This document shows positions 44,240 through 53,417 of a stretch of DNA of 64,000 nt, one piece after another (within the stretch, counting starts at the first letter, position 1; each line of letters starts with the position of its first letter). Where the stretch lies: contig NZ_KV440953.1 in NCBI RefSeq assembly GCF_001636425.1, positions 1,748,847-1,812,846 on the forward strand, read 5' to 3'. A program made the translations under genes and the position numbers. This stretch comes from Heyndrickxia acidicola (GTDB lineage: Bacteria; Bacillota; Bacilli; Bacillales; Bacillaceae_C). The notes under the pieces were generated by a model. It did not search any database. It worked only from the letters and a program-made list of their open reading frames with translations, and was not told the DNA's origin.

Positions 44240-45016
44240 CTATTGTATATTTTTATTCATATGCTTGATTGCTGCTTTTTCCAACCTTGATACCTGTGCC
44301 TGAGAAATACCAATCTCCTCTGCTACCTCCATTTGGGTTTTACCTTGAAAGAATCGTTTCCGTATTATTAATTTTTCACGGTCATTTAACCTTCTTAAAC
44401 CCTCCTGAAGCGCAATCTCTTCGATCCAATTAACATCCTTATTCCTTTCATCACTTAACTGATCCATCACGTATATGGGGTCTCCACCATCATTGTAAAT
44501 GGGCTCAAATAACGAAACAGGATCCTGAATCGCATCAAGGGCAAAAACAATTTCTTCATGAGGTACATCCAGTACCTTTGCTATTTCTTCGGCTGTCGGC
44601 TCCTTCGATGTTTCACTGATAAGCCGCTCCCGAACTTGAAGAGCTTTGTAGGCAATATCTCGAAGTGATCGTGAAACCCGTATTGGATTATTATCTCTTA
44701 AGTACCTGCGAATTTCACCAACTATCATTGGAACTGCATAAGTAGAAAATCTTACATTTTGACTTAAATCAAAGTTGTCAATTGATTTCATTAAACCAAT
44801 GCATCCAACCTGAAATAGGTCGTCCACATATTCACCACGGTTATTAAAACGTTGAATGACACTCAAGACAAGACGCAGATTTCCATTCACCAGCTTTTCC
44901 CTTGCCCATGAATCTCCTCCGTGCATTTGCCTTAATAATTCCCTCATTTCTTCGTTTTTTAAAACGGGAAGTTTTGAGGTATCAACTCCGCAAATTTCTA
45001 CTTTATTTCGCTTCAA
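44240..45016 (-). CDS. sigG: Forespore sigma factor SigG
   Basis: This 258-residue late forespore sigma factor is almost identical to B. subtilis SigG (NKVEICGVDTSKLPVLKNEE, EKLVNGNLRLVLSVIQRFNN, QVGCIGLMKSIDNFDL). Regions 2, 3 and 4 are intact; the C-terminal helix-turn-helix reads TQMEVAEEIGISQAQVSRLE. The start is the TTG at 45016, eight bases after AAGGAGGG, and aligns with the known N-terminus. The frame opens 11 codons earlier without support. Expression is probably throttled by a leader hairpin and a SigF/SigG-type promoter. Confidence 0.97.
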   Translation of the reverse strand: MKRNKVEICGVDTSKLPVLKNEEMRELLRQMHGGDSWAREKLVNGNLRLVLSVIQRFNNRGEYVDDLFQVGCIGLMKSIDNFDLSQNVRFSTYAVPMIVGEIRRYLRDNNPIRVSRSLRDIAYKALQVRERLISETSKEPTAEEIAKVLDVPHEEIVFALDAIQDPVSLFEPIYNDGGDPIYVMDQLSDERNKDVNWIEEIALQEGLRRLNDREKLIIRKRFFQGKTQMEVAEEIGISQAQVSRLEKAAIKHMNKNIQ

Positions 45017-45025
45017 GTCTTTTCC

Positions 45026-45038
45026 CTCCTTACAGGAG
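45026..45038 (-). promoter_or_regulatory. Hairpin masking the sigG ribosome-binding site
   Basis: On the minus strand CTCCT pairs with AGGAG across a 3-base GTA loop, and the AGGAG is the Shine-Dalgarno of sigG. A leader hairpin that blocks the ribosome site is reported for B. subtilis sigG. Confidence 0.65.
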
Positions 45039-45053
45039 CTGCTGTACAAAATT

Positions 45054-45082
45054 AAGTATCTCCTGGGGTGGGAAATTTATGC
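45054..45082 (-). promoter_or_regulatory. Candidate SigF/SigG-type promoter of sigG
   Basis: GCATA (complement of 45078-45082), a 14-base spacer and GGAGATACTT (complement of 45054-45063) fit the SigF consensus GyATA / GGnnAnAhT, with a spacer shorter than usual. The start site would fall about 30 bases before the ribosome site. Confidence 0.6.
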
Positions 45083-45353
45083 ATAAGGTTCCTGCTTCAC
45101 CATCTTCTCAAAACGTGCTTGTTTATGTGAAAATGTTTTAATAAAGGGGTTTTATGGAAAAAATGATGAGAAATATTTTTTTATTGGTTAACACATTGAT
45201 TGTTATATTCCCCACATGAGTTTTACTCTCGTGGTAAAACGTGCTCCTATTAAGAGAAATCGGAAAAAAAGTGTATAGAACCAAAATCTATCATATTAAC
45301 AACTGGTGTTGAATCAATAATCAGGCAACAGAGTCCAGTAACAAAGCCAATCC

Positions 45354-45455
45354 ATTTGTTTTAAATTTCAATGTTGATAACTACTCGGTTTTTAGCTCAT
45401 TTTACAATAAAGAAAGGAATGAGCTAAAAAACAATAGTGTACTTAAACAAAGACC
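45354..45455. repeat. Family A dispersed repeat, copy 3
   Basis: The left flank TTAAATTTCAATGTTGATAA equals that of copy 1. The core is a 13-bp perfect hairpin (TTTTTAGCTCATT, 45389-45401, with AATGAGCTAAAAA, 45418-45430; 16-base loop). The right flank ends AAACAAAGACC. It sits in the 606-base sigG-sigE gap; B. subtilis has a much shorter gap there. The rest of the gap (45083-45353 and 45456-45577) shows no gene. Confidence 0.8.
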
Positions 45456-45577
45456 TCCATGCTTGCACCAGGGCACATAAAAATGTGTTCTTTCTTCCAT
45501 AACGATAGGGCAATAATATTACCAGAGGTCTGTTTGGCTTGATGCTTCGAGCTCGTAATAAAATTTTTTTCCTGTTC

Positions 45578-45614
45578 AAAAAAAAAAGGAAGACATACTA
45601 TATGGATGTCTCCC
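45578..45614 (-). terminator. sigE intrinsic terminator
   Basis: GGGAGACAT pairs with ATGTCTTCC around a 9-base loop, followed by ten T on the minus strand. It separates the spoIIGA-sigE operon from sigG. Confidence 0.88.
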
Positions 45615-45622
45615 ACAAAATA

Positions 45623-46342
45623 TTAAATCATTTTATTAAATTCCTTTCTAAGCCTTTTAATAATTCTTTTTTCCAATCTGGAAATATAGGACTGTGAGAT
45701 TCCCAGCATATCTGCTACATCCTTTTGCGTCTTTTCTTCTTCACCCTGCAAACCAAACCTCAATTCCATAATTTGTTTTTCTCTAGCAGACAGCTGGTGA
45801 AGTGCGTTAAACAATAATTTCTTATCCACATTTGCTTCCAGGTCTTTGGTAATAATGTCGTTTTCAGTACCCAATACATCCGATAGCAGCAGTTCATTTC
45901 CATCCCAGTCAATATTTAAAGGCTCATCAAAGCTAACCTCCGAGCGTACTTTATTATTCCTCCTTAGGTACATTAAAATCTCATTCTCTATACATCTTGA
46001 AGCATATGTTGCCAGCTTAATTTTTTTTTCGGGGTTAAATGTATTCACGGCCTTTATTAAGCCAATGGTGCCAATACTAATCAGGTCCTCAATATTTATG
46101 CCTGTATTTTCAAATTTACGTGCAATATACACAACCAGCCTTAAATTTCGTTCAATTAATAACGATCGCGCAGCCTGATCCCCATTAGGAAGCTTTTGCA
46201 GCAATAATTCTTCTTCTTCTTTGGATAATGGCGGAGGTAGAGCTTCACTTCCTCCTATATAATATATTTCATCCGTTTTTACGCCTAATTTGACCAGTAC
46301 TTTATACCATAGATACGAAAGCCTGATTCGTAAATTTTTCAT
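45623..46342 (-). CDS. sigE: Mother-cell sigma factor SigE (pro-SigE)
   Basis: This 239-residue early mother-cell sigma factor is made as an inactive precursor. The N-terminal pro-sequence (about 27 residues, hydrophobic and basic) precedes the cleavage region [14 protein letters not shown], matching B. subtilis. Regions 2-4 follow ([57 protein letters not shown]). SpoIIGA, 62 bases upstream in the same operon, is the processing protease. AGAAGGAGG precedes the ATG. Confidence 0.97.
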   Translation of the reverse strand: MKNLRIRLSYLWYKVLVKLGVKTDEIYYIGGSEALPPPLSKEEEELLLQKLPNGDQAARSLLIERNLRLVVYIARKFENTGINIEDLISIGTIGLIKAVNTFNPEKKIKLATYASRCIENEILMYLRRNNKVRSEVSFDEPLNIDWDGNELLLSDVLGTENDIITKDLEANVDKKLLFNALHQLSAREKQIMELRFGLQGEEEKTQKDVADMLGISQSYISRLEKRIIKRLRKEFNKMI

Positions 46343-46404
46343 CCGTTGTCCTCCTTCTAATTTACGGGGAATATGAGTATAGTATTAGTACATAGCAAAT
46401 GTTT

Positions 46405-47331
46405 TTAAGAGGCTGAGCTGTTAGGAATGCCTGTAAGCATTTTCGGATGTACAATGCATTGAAATTGATCATCACTGGATAATTGCATAGTAGTAAATGA
46501 TATAAGTGCTTTTTTCACAGTCCAGCATTGCTGGTTTGTTTGAATCTCAATAGAATCAGGTTTATATGCCAGCAAAAGCTGGTGTTTTTTTCCTACAGAT
46601 TGTGCTGGGATAAATCTCATCCGTTCATGCCATTCAGCAGGCAGCGATGCTGTCCCATTCATAACACTTTCGGAATTCTCTGTAATTTTTAACACATCCT
46701 CAGGCATCATGCCTTCAATTTTCCTTGTTGACACAATCATAACTGGCATTTTTGATAAAGGATCATAAAGATTGTTTCCGCTGTCCACCATTCCCTGCAA
46801 AATACATTTTAGACCATTAATTTCAATCTGAACTTTTACAATTTGATCGTATTGAATTTTTGCCATTTCGAAACTGTTAATTCTCTGTTTGGAAAAATGC
46901 CAAGCAATCGGCAGACCCAATATCACAAATATCCAGCTAATAGGATCTCCAAAGCCTCTGATACTCGCTAGAAACATAGAGGAATTCAATTGAAGATTAA
47001 AATTCAAAAAATAATGTGTGCCAATCAATATTCCCCCCAGAAGAAATGTCGCAAAATAAAAGGTCAAGAGATTACTAAAGAAGTATTTTAGACGCTTAAA
47101 TCCAAATACTGATAAAATCATCAAAAATGAAAAGCCCAGCTTTACAAAAGGACTGCCTGCATATACAGCTAAAGGAGTTATGCTCAAGATTATTAATACA
47201 GACCCTACTAATCCCCCAGCAAGAACACGCCACAACGAAACCTTTCTTTTCAAAATGATTGAGGTAGTCCACAGCAGCATACTATCGACCAGTAGATTTA
47301 AGAGCCAAATAACATCCATGTAAACAACCAA
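46405..47331 (-). CDS. spoIIGA: Pro-SigE processing protease SpoIIGA
   Basis: This 308-residue membrane aspartic protease has five N-terminal membrane helices (to about residue 155) and a soluble domain. The catalytic Asp is in GMVDSGNNLYDPLS near residue 180 and IHPKML lies near the end. It cleaves pro-SigE at the forespore septum after SpoIIR signalling. I choose the TTG at 47331, six bases after GGAAGGAGG, because it aligns with the B. subtilis start (xVVYMDVIWLLN). An ATG seven codons upstream (47352) has its own, slightly close AGGAGG. Confidence 0.93.
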   Translation of the reverse strand: MVVYMDVIWLLNLLVDSMLLWTTSIILKRKVSLWRVLAGGLVGSVLIILSITPLAVYAGSPFVKLGFSFLMILSVFGFKRLKYFFSNLLTFYFATFLLGGILIGTHYFLNFNLQLNSSMFLASIRGFGDPISWIFVILGLPIAWHFSKQRINSFEMAKIQYDQIVKVQIEINGLKCILQGMVDSGNNLYDPLSKMPVMIVSTRKIEGMMPEDVLKITENSESVMNGTASLPAEWHERMRFIPAQSVGKKHQLLLAYKPDSIEIQTNQQCWTVKKALISFTTMQLSSDDQFQCIVHPKMLTGIPNSSAS

Positions 47332-47375
47332 TTCATTCCTCCTTCCCGGCATGATTCCTCCTAATATTTATAAAA

Positions 47376-47454
47376 AGTATATCGTACATCCTCCTTAAAA
47401 GTATGTCATTTCCTGGGCGTAAAATTGGAGAACTTTTCATATATCGTTTCGAAA
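47376..47454 (-). promoter_or_regulatory. spoIIGA promoter with 22-bp spacing and an upstream 0A-like box
   Basis: ATGACA (complement of 47404-47409), 22 bases, TATACT (complement of 47376-47381): the unusual spacing known for the Spo0A-activated SigA promoter of B. subtilis spoIIG. TTTCGAA (complement of 47448-47454), one mismatch from the 0A box TGTCGAA, lies near -85, where the distal Spo0A site is expected. A proximal pair of boxes is not clear. Confidence 0.6.
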
Positions 47455-47500
47455 TTTGTCAATCTATTTATTGAAAGGTTTGTCTCTGTTAATCTTGCCT

Positions 47501-47627
47501 GTTGATTTCCGCTGCACGCTGCAGGTATTTCGTTATCGCTGATGGCAGGGAAGCCTCGTCGTGCTCCTGGGGGTCTCCCCTAACACGCTTTTCTAAGCAA
47601 GAGTTTCGCTTATCTGCTCCAATCAAC
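47501..47627 (+). repeat. Family C dispersed repeat, copy 6 (complete, 127 bp)
   Basis: It runs from GTTGATTTCCGCTGCACGCT to CTCCAATCAAC with the same 7-bp inverted ends as copy 2. The middle has diverged (GGAAGCCTCGTCGTGCTCCT is retained). A family B element starts 33 bases to its right. Confidence 0.75.
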
Positions 47628-47659
47628 ATAAATTTACAAACAACATTGCTATTTAACAA

Positions 47660-47832
47660 GGCTCTTTTTGTAAATTTTGTTGCTATTGGACCAAAAATAT
47701 CATTGAAAATATATGTTCAGTATTAAAATTTGGGAAGAGCTCACGAAAAGATGCAAGAAAACAGACAACTCACGGAATTATTCTTTCTACGTAAAGCATC
47801 AATCTATGCGAAAACAGCCTTTAACAGAGCCT
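47660..47832 (-). repeat. Family B dispersed repeat, copy 3 (173 bp, inverted)
   Basis: This is the most complete copy: minus strand begins GGCTCTGTTAAAGGCTG and ends TTTACAAAAAGAGCC, so both ends carry GGCTC as an inverted repeat. It shares ATAGATTG, TTGTCTGTTTTC, TGCATCTTTTCGTGAG and GGTCCAATAGCAACAAA with the other copies. It lies between spoIIGA and ftsZ, abutting the ftsZ terminator. Confidence 0.78.
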
Positions 47833-47833
47833 A

Positions 47834-47876
47834 AAAAAAAGCAGGATCTTCCCCTAAAATGGAGAGATCCTGCTTC
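47834..47876 (-). terminator. ftsZ intrinsic terminator
   Basis: AAGCAGGATCTCTCC pairs with GGGGAAGATCCTGCTT (one bulge) and is followed by eight T on the minus strand. Confidence 0.9.
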
Positions 47877-47904
47877 TTTATTAATTAGAGTATCATTGAT
47901 TTTA

Positions 47905-49053
47905 TTAGCGATTACGGTTTCTGTTACGGTTACGCAAGAATGTAGGAATATCCAGCGCATCCTCCATAGGCTGTGAACTAACCGGTCTTGAAGGTTCCTG
48001 AGGAGCTTCCTCACGTTTAGGTTCGCGTTTTATGCCTTGGCTTACATTTGGTTTAGATTGTCCAAAAACAGGACGCTGAGGCTTCTGCTGTTGAGAAACT
48101 TCCTCGTTAAAGCCGGTAGCAATAACTGTCACTACAATTTCATCTTTAAGATTATCATTAATGACTGAACCAAAAATCATATTAACTTCTTGGTCAGAAG
48201 CAGATGCTACAATATCAGCAGCCTCCTGAACTTCATATAAACTTAAATTAACGCCGCCGGTAATGTTCATTAATACACCCTGCGCTCCATCAATGGACTT
48301 TTCAAGCAACGGAGAGGATATTGCCTTTTTAGCTGCTTCTGCTGCACGATTTTCGCCTGTCGCAACACCAATGCCCATTAATGCTGAACCTTTATTCGTC
48401 ATAATGGTTTTTACATCAGCGAAATCAAGGTTGATTAGTCCAGGAGTAGCAATTAAATCAGAAATCCCTTGGACACCCTGGCGCAGAACATTGTCTGCTT
48501 CTCTAAACGCTTCAAGCATTGGAGTGCTCTTATCCACTATCTCCAATAAACGGTCATTAGGAATCACAATTAATGTATCAACTGCTTCCTTCATTGCAGA
48601 AATACCGCCGGCAGCCTGTGTAGCACGTTTTCGGCCTTCGAATGTAAATGGGCGAGTTACTACACCAACTGTTAATGCCCCAAGGTCCTTTGCAATTTTA
48701 GCAATGACCGGTGCAGCCCCTGTACCTGTTCCTCCACCCATTCCGGCAGTGACAAATACCATGTCAGCACCTCTTAAAGCTTCTTCAACCTGTTCCTTGC
48801 TCTCTTCAGCGGCCTTTTTTCCTACCTCTGGATTTGCACCTGCTCCAAGTCCTCTGGTTAACTTTGCTCCTATTTGCATTCTTATTTCTGCTTTAGATAG
48901 GTTTAAAGCTTGTGCATCTGTATTTACTGCGATAAATTCAACACCCTGAACATCATGTTCAATCATTCGGTTAACAGCATTATTACCGCCGCCACCTACG
49001 CCAATAACTTTAATAGTCGCTAAAGAATCTAAATTTGTATCAAACTCCAACAT
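47905..49053 (-). CDS. ftsZ: Cell division GTPase FtsZ
   Basis: At 382 residues, this tubulin homologue forms the Z-ring. [17 protein letters not shown] opens the GTPase domain, and the tubulin signature [13 protein letters not shown] lies near residue 105. The T7 synergy loop [11 protein letters not shown] lies near 205. A Pro/Gln-rich linker leads to the conserved C-terminal peptide [13 protein letters not shown], which binds FtsA and SepF. AGGAGG precedes the ATG. It follows ftsA by 132 bases. Confidence 0.98.
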   Translation of the reverse strand: MLEFDTNLDSLATIKVIGVGGGGNNAVNRMIEHDVQGVEFIAVNTDAQALNLSKAEIRMQIGAKLTRGLGAGANPEVGKKAAEESKEQVEEALRGADMVFVTAGMGGGTGTGAAPVIAKIAKDLGALTVGVVTRPFTFEGRKRATQAAGGISAMKEAVDTLIVIPNDRLLEIVDKSTPMLEAFREADNVLRQGVQGISDLIATPGLINLDFADVKTIMTNKGSALMGIGVATGENRAAEAAKKAISSPLLEKSIDGAQGVLMNITGGVNLSLYEVQEAADIVASASDQEVNMIFGSVINDNLKDEIVVTVIATGFNEEVSQQQKPQRPVFGQSKPNVSQGIKREPKREEAPQEPSRPVSSQPMEDALDIPTFLRNRNRNRNR

Positions 49054-49185
49054 GAGAGAATCCTCCTAATTCTTCGATATTCCACTAAGATACTAACCAG
49101 CAACGGTACCATGTTAGAGGTCGGGAGAATGAATTACCCATCTCCTGCATCTCATTTCTTTGGTTACCCAAGATACCTCATTTAT

Positions 49186-50472
49186 CTACTCAAAAAAGTA
49201 GCCAAAGAATTTCTTCATTTTTGCGGAAAGTTTCTCATCTGGTTGCTTTTCTTCTTTTTGTTGTTTTGGTTGCGGTTTTTTTACTGGTTTCTTTTCAGGC
49301 ATTTCCATCTGTACTGGTGAGGCACTTACATTTCGACCTTGTAATCTGGCATTCTTGTAAGCATATTTTATCAACCCTACTGCCGTTGTGTATTGGGGTT
49401 CGCGAACGCCAATATAATCAGGTATCGCAATCCTCACACGATTTTGAAAGACCGCTTGCGCCAATTCCAGCACTCCCGGCAGATTGGCAGAGCCTCCTGT
49501 CAATACAATACCTCCAGGTAAATCTTCGATGTTCAGCCTTTTAAGCTCTTGCAGAACATAACTGAACACTTCTTCCATTCTTGCTTCTATAATATCAGAA
49601 ATCTCCAACTGATTAAATTGTTGATGCTGATCACTGCCTATGATAGGTACACTGAAAACTTCATCTTCAAGTGCATCATTGCTGTAAGCATGTCCATATT
49701 TCACTTTAATACGTTCAGCATCCTCGGTAGATGTACGAAGAACGATCGATAAATCTTTTGTGATATTATCTCCGCCCACTGGCATAACCGTTGTCGCTTT
49801 AATTTCACCATGTTCAAACACTGCCAAGGTAGTGGAACCGCCGCCCATATCGATTAATACTGTCCCCAGGTTGCGTTCATCCTGTGATAAGGCAATCGCT
49901 CCGGCTGCAAGAGGCTGCAAAGCAATTTCTGTAATATTCAATCCAGCTCTTTCAACGCAGCGTAGGGTGTTATGTAATATCGTTTTGGAGCCCGTGACAA
50001 GTGTCCCTTCCATTTCAAGACGAACACCAATCATGCCACGAGGGTCACTTATTTCATCTAACCCATCTACAATGAATTGTTTTGGGATGACATTAATAAT
50101 TTCCCTTTCAGGAGGAATTGAAACTACTTGGGCTGCGTCTGTTACCCTTGCCACATCTTCATCCGAAATTTCTCTGTTTTCACTGGATACTGCCACTACA
50201 CCATGACAGGATTGCAATATAACATGGTTTCCTGCGATACCGACAATGACATCCTGAATATTCATGCCAATCATTCTCTCGGCTTGCTCTACTGCCTTTC
50301 GAATTGTATGCACTGTTTCATCTATGTCAACAATCGATCCCTTTTTGATACCCTCAGATTTTACATTCCCGACTCCGATGATATTTAAGGTTTCATTAAC
50401 CATTTCTCCAATAATCACCTTAACAGTGGATGTACCGATGTCAAGACTGACGTATATTTCGTTGTTGCTCAT
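49186..50472 (-). CDS. ftsA: Cell division actin-like protein FtsA
   Basis: This 428-residue actin/Hsp70-fold ATPase anchors FtsZ to the membrane. It has the phosphate-1 loop VSLDIGTSTVKV near residue 8, the phosphate-2 loop VLIDMGGGSTTLAVF near 205 and the adenosine motif GGIVLTGGSANLPGV near 335. A C-terminal amphipathic helix (LSAKMKKFFGYFFE) follows a basic, Pro/Gln linker. GGGAGGTG precedes the ATG. Confidence 0.97.
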   Translation of the reverse strand: MSNNEIYVSLDIGTSTVKVIIGEMVNETLNIIGVGNVKSEGIKKGSIVDIDETVHTIRKAVEQAERMIGMNIQDVIVGIAGNHVILQSCHGVVAVSSENREISDEDVARVTDAAQVVSIPPEREIINVIPKQFIVDGLDEISDPRGMIGVRLEMEGTLVTGSKTILHNTLRCVERAGLNITEIALQPLAAGAIALSQDERNLGTVLIDMGGGSTTLAVFEHGEIKATTVMPVGGDNITKDLSIVLRTSTEDAERIKVKYGHAYSNDALEDEVFSVPIIGSDQHQQFNQLEISDIIEARMEEVFSYVLQELKRLNIEDLPGGIVLTGGSANLPGVLELAQAVFQNRVRIAIPDYIGVREPQYTTAVGLIKYAYKNARLQGRNVSASPVQMEMPEKKPVKKPQPKQQKEEKQPDEKLSAKMKKFFGYFFE

Positions 50473-50977
50473 ACAGTGGCACCTCCCTTTAGATCACTTT
50501 TATTTTCACCACAAATATTTTTCGATTTATTCATCCATATTGCGTACGTATTTCGACATATCTTCCTGTCCCAGGAAATTATATCAGCTATGTATTTATC
50601 CTATAGGGTATTTACTATAGAAATATTCGTCAAAAATGATAAATTCCCTTTTAAAACAGCTATTTTTTTTCAGATTTTTCTAGTTACTATACAACGGAAA
50701 TTGTACTCTGTTTCATGTATAACTTTCCATACTAAATGCAGACCAATTTCACTATAAAGTTATTCATTTAAGTCTACACTAATATGAATTCTTAGAAAAG
50801 CTAAAGTTTTTTTCAAGTATTATATTAAAAAAAGAACCTCTTATAAATATACTCGTTTTATAAATATTTTGTAAATAGGGATATTAAGAGAAAATGGAAA
50901 TTTAATAGGAATATTGTAAGAAAAAGTCGAATCTTAGCAAATAGTCCTTATTTCTCTCTCAGACCCAATTTAAAAGA
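50473..50977. other. 505-bp gene-free stretch upstream of ftsA
   Basis: In B. subtilis ylxW, ylxX and sbp lie between divIB and ftsA; here no frame on the minus strand supports them, and the plus-strand frames have no homology or ribosome sites I recognise. The sequence is AT-rich. The ftsAZ promoters must be here or inside divIB. I did not find a convincing SigH or SigA pair. Confidence 0.6.
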
Positions 50978-51826
50978 CTATTTCTTTTTCGCTGCTCCGC
51001 TATTTTTTTTAGCAGAACCATTATTATTCTTAACTGAACTGCTGTTTGTTCCAGAGGCAGTATTGTTCTGCGCATTACTGCTATTGGGGAACGGTTGGAA
51101 ATATGAACCTACTTCTAAATCAATAATGCCCTTTTGCTTCGGATCCAACTGACTGACTATGGAGGGGTAATTTTCAATCTTATCAGCAAAAGTCTGAATA
51201 GTGGCTATGACCTCATTGCCGTCATTCATATAAAGTGTAATATGATAACTGTCCGTGCTTTGAGGCGTATACTGAATTTCAGAAATAGAGTTGATAATTT
51301 CAACCGGCAGATTTTCAAGTTGTCCAACCATTGCCTGCAAATACTTTTTCTGTTCAAATCCAGTTAAAATTGGAGCGTTCATTAGCTTGGAACCCGTTGA
51401 TTCTTTTAAAATTGAACCGTCCTCCAGAACTGGATAGTAATGATTGCCATCCGATACATATGCCATCTTTTTGTATTCTTTAATATGAATTACCAAGCTA
51501 TTTGGCAGATGTATTGAAATATTGGCAGATTTGATTTCAGGCATTTTTTGTATATTTGCTTTTATCTTTGTTTTATTAAGATTCCATATGTTTGTTTGTT
51601 GTGTTACTCCGCTCTTTTTTATAATTGCAGCGGATGAGACAGCTGCATTTCCTTCAACCGTAACATTATGAACTCGGCTGAGAGGAGATTGAAAATAAAT
51701 GATAACTAATATTAAAATAAAAAAAATGGAAAGCAAAAGGACAAGCCTTTTATTTGTTTTGCGCTTACGCTGTTCCTTTAATTTCGGAATCCGGTCTTCA
51801 AGAGAAACTATTTTCCCTTTTTCCAT
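50978..51826 (-). CDS. divIB: Cell division protein DivIB (FtsQ)
   Basis: This bitopic divisome protein has a basic cytoplasmic tail (EDRIPKLKEQRKRKTNKR) and one span (about 27-47). A POTRA domain (VHNVTVEGNAAVSSAAIIKK), the beta domain and a low-complexity Asn/Ser/Lys tail follow. It scaffolds FtsL and DivIC. I choose the ATG at 51826 (MEKGKIVSLED, 282 aa), which follows GGGAGGGAGAAC, over the frame's ATG 17 codons upstream. Confidence 0.94.
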   Translation of the reverse strand: MEKGKIVSLEDRIPKLKEQRKRKTNKRLVLLLSIFFILILVIIYFQSPLSRVHNVTVEGNAAVSSAAIIKKSGVTQQTNIWNLNKTKIKANIQKMPEIKSANISIHLPNSLVIHIKEYKKMAYVSDGNHYYPVLEDGSILKESTGSKLMNAPILTGFEQKKYLQAMVGQLENLPVEIINSISEIQYTPQSTDSYHITLYMNDGNEVIATIQTFADKIENYPSIVSQLDPKQKGIIDLEVGSYFQPFPNSSNAQNNTASGTNSSSVKNNNGSAKKNSGAAKKK

Positions 51827-51901
51827 TGGACGTTCTCCCTCCCGATGGTATGATGCGTCCATTAAACTAATACCCATGAATGGTTAATTTATTATTATAA
51901 T

Positions 51902-51930
51902 ATAATAATAAAACTCACATTATTTATCAA
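51902..51930 (-). promoter_or_regulatory. Candidate divIB promoter
   Basis: TTGATA (complement of 51925-51930), 17 bases, TATTAT (complement of 51902-51907), with another TATAAT four bases further. It lies about 75 bases before the chosen divIB start, in the 218-base gap where murB would be in B. subtilis. Confidence 0.5.
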
Positions 51931-52044
51931 AGGCCTGGCTTATAGACATCTCTCTTTATTCTATACAGCCTAGAGTAGATTTTGTAAATACTTTTTTAAA
52001 GATACACCGTAAAAACATCTTATCTGAAAATGTTTCCCTGGAAA

Positions 52045-53151
52045 TTATTTCGTCATCTTAGTTCTGGATAATTCTCGCATCACATTGTAAAGACGGTCGG
52101 AAGCATCGGGAATTCCAAGCTTTTGAGCTGCATTCTTCATTTTATTTTCTTTATTCTTATCCAATAGGATGGCATCTATGGACTCTAAAAGCTTACTTCC
52201 AGTTAGATCCTTTTCAAGAAGCATGGAAGCAGCGCCATTTTCAGTCAGTGATTTTGCGTTCTTTTCCTGATGGTTATTGGTTACATATGGACTTGGTATT
52301 AGTATGCTCGGCAAGCCAAGAGCGGTAATTTCAGCAATGGTAGTAGCCCCTGCCCTCGCAACAACCAACTCCACTGCCCTTAAAATTTCAGGCATATTAT
52401 GTATAAAGGGAACCACTGCAATATTTTGGTTTTGACCAATTAACGAAGCTTCTTTCTTAACATTTTCATAGTGAACATCACCTGTTACATAAAGGACTTG
52501 GTAGGATTTTTGAGCGAATTGTGCAAGCGTCTTGATGACAGCTTCATTTATCGGCCTTGCTCCCCTGCTCCCTCCAAAAATTAACACAGTGGGCTTTCCT
52601 TCACTCAAATTATAACTTTTCAAAACACTTGTGTCTGTTTTCCCCAATACTTCAGATGCTCGTGGATTGCCAGTCAGCACAACTTTTTTTTCAGGAAAAA
52701 ACTGTCTCGCTGATTCAAAACAAATTGCTACTTTATTCACATATCTGCTTAAAAACTTATTTGTTAGTCCCGGCACGCTGTTTTGTTCATGGATGATAGA
52801 CGGTATTTTTAATTTAGCTGCCGCATAAACAACCGGACCGCAAACATAACCGCCTGTTCCAATGACTGCATCGGGTTTGAAATCTTTCAAAATCTTTTTA
52901 CAAGCTCTTACACCCTTTAAAAATCTTGTGATTGTTTTAAAGTTCTCTGCTGATAGTGACCGCTTAAAGCCTGTAATTTCTATCGCTTTAAAAGGAATGT
53001 TTTCCCTGGTAACTAATGTCGATTCCAGGCCCTTCTCAGTACCAATATATAGGAACTCTGTATCGGGATGTTTTTGTTTTATTGTTCTAATTAGTGCCAA
53101 GGCAGGATAGATGTGTCCACCTGTTCCGCCGCCGCTTACAACTATCTTCAT
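52045..53151 (-). CDS. murG: Lipid II synthase MurG
   Basis: At 368 residues, this GT28 enzyme adds GlcNAc to lipid I on the inner membrane face. Motifs are [14 protein letters not shown] near residue 6, [12 protein letters not shown] near 97, [15 protein letters not shown] near 190, and [20 protein letters not shown] near 265. The ATG at 53151 is six bases after AGAGGTG and aligns with the family start; another ATG is directly upstream. Confidence 0.96.
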   Translation of the reverse strand: MKIVVSGGGTGGHIYPALALIRTIKQKHPDTEFLYIGTEKGLESTLVTRENIPFKAIEITGFKRSLSAENFKTITRFLKGVRACKKILKDFKPDAVIGTGGYVCGPVVYAAAKLKIPSIIHEQNSVPGLTNKFLSRYVNKVAICFESARQFFPEKKVVLTGNPRASEVLGKTDTSVLKSYNLSEGKPTVLIFGGSRGARPINEAVIKTLAQFAQKSYQVLYVTGDVHYENVKKEASLIGQNQNIAVVPFIHNMPEILRAVELVVARAGATTIAEITALGLPSILIPSPYVTNNHQEKNAKSLTENGAASMLLEKDLTGSKLLESIDAILLDKNKENKMKNAAQKLGIPDASDRLYNVMRELSRTKMTK

Positions 53152-53154
53152 CAT

Positions 53155-53417
53155 TTCACCTCTGTTATCATACAAAACCTACATCTATATACATTTAAAT
53201 GTTTAAATGCAACCTATCTTTTTAATCACCTTCTATAATACTATATTCTAAACCACTTGGAGGCAGCAGTAAAAGAATAATTACAGGAATGTAAACGAAC
53301 TGTAGCAATTATAATTTTTCTCTCTTTTCCATGACTTTCAACACACTAATCAGTCAGACCGTTGTATTCGCTGATTTTTAAGCATCTAGGAGCGAAGTAT
53401 GCGAAAAGATTCTTTTT
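53155..53417. other. Gene-free stretch upstream of murG
   Basis: It is AT-rich and lacks supported ORFs. On the minus strand TTGCAT, 17 bases, TATAGA is a possible murG promoter about 50 bases before its start, within a palindromic ACATTTAAATGT segment. Nothing else is recognised. Confidence 0.4.

Noticed and set aside
50527-50559. Ten-codon ORF (MSKYVRNMDE) upstream of ftsA with a GGAAG before the ATG
   Set aside because: It is too short to distinguish from chance, and the ribosome site is weak.
50560-50900. SigH promoter for ftsAZ
   Set aside because: AATGAAT-like -10 elements occur, but no AGGAWWW -35 at the right distance.
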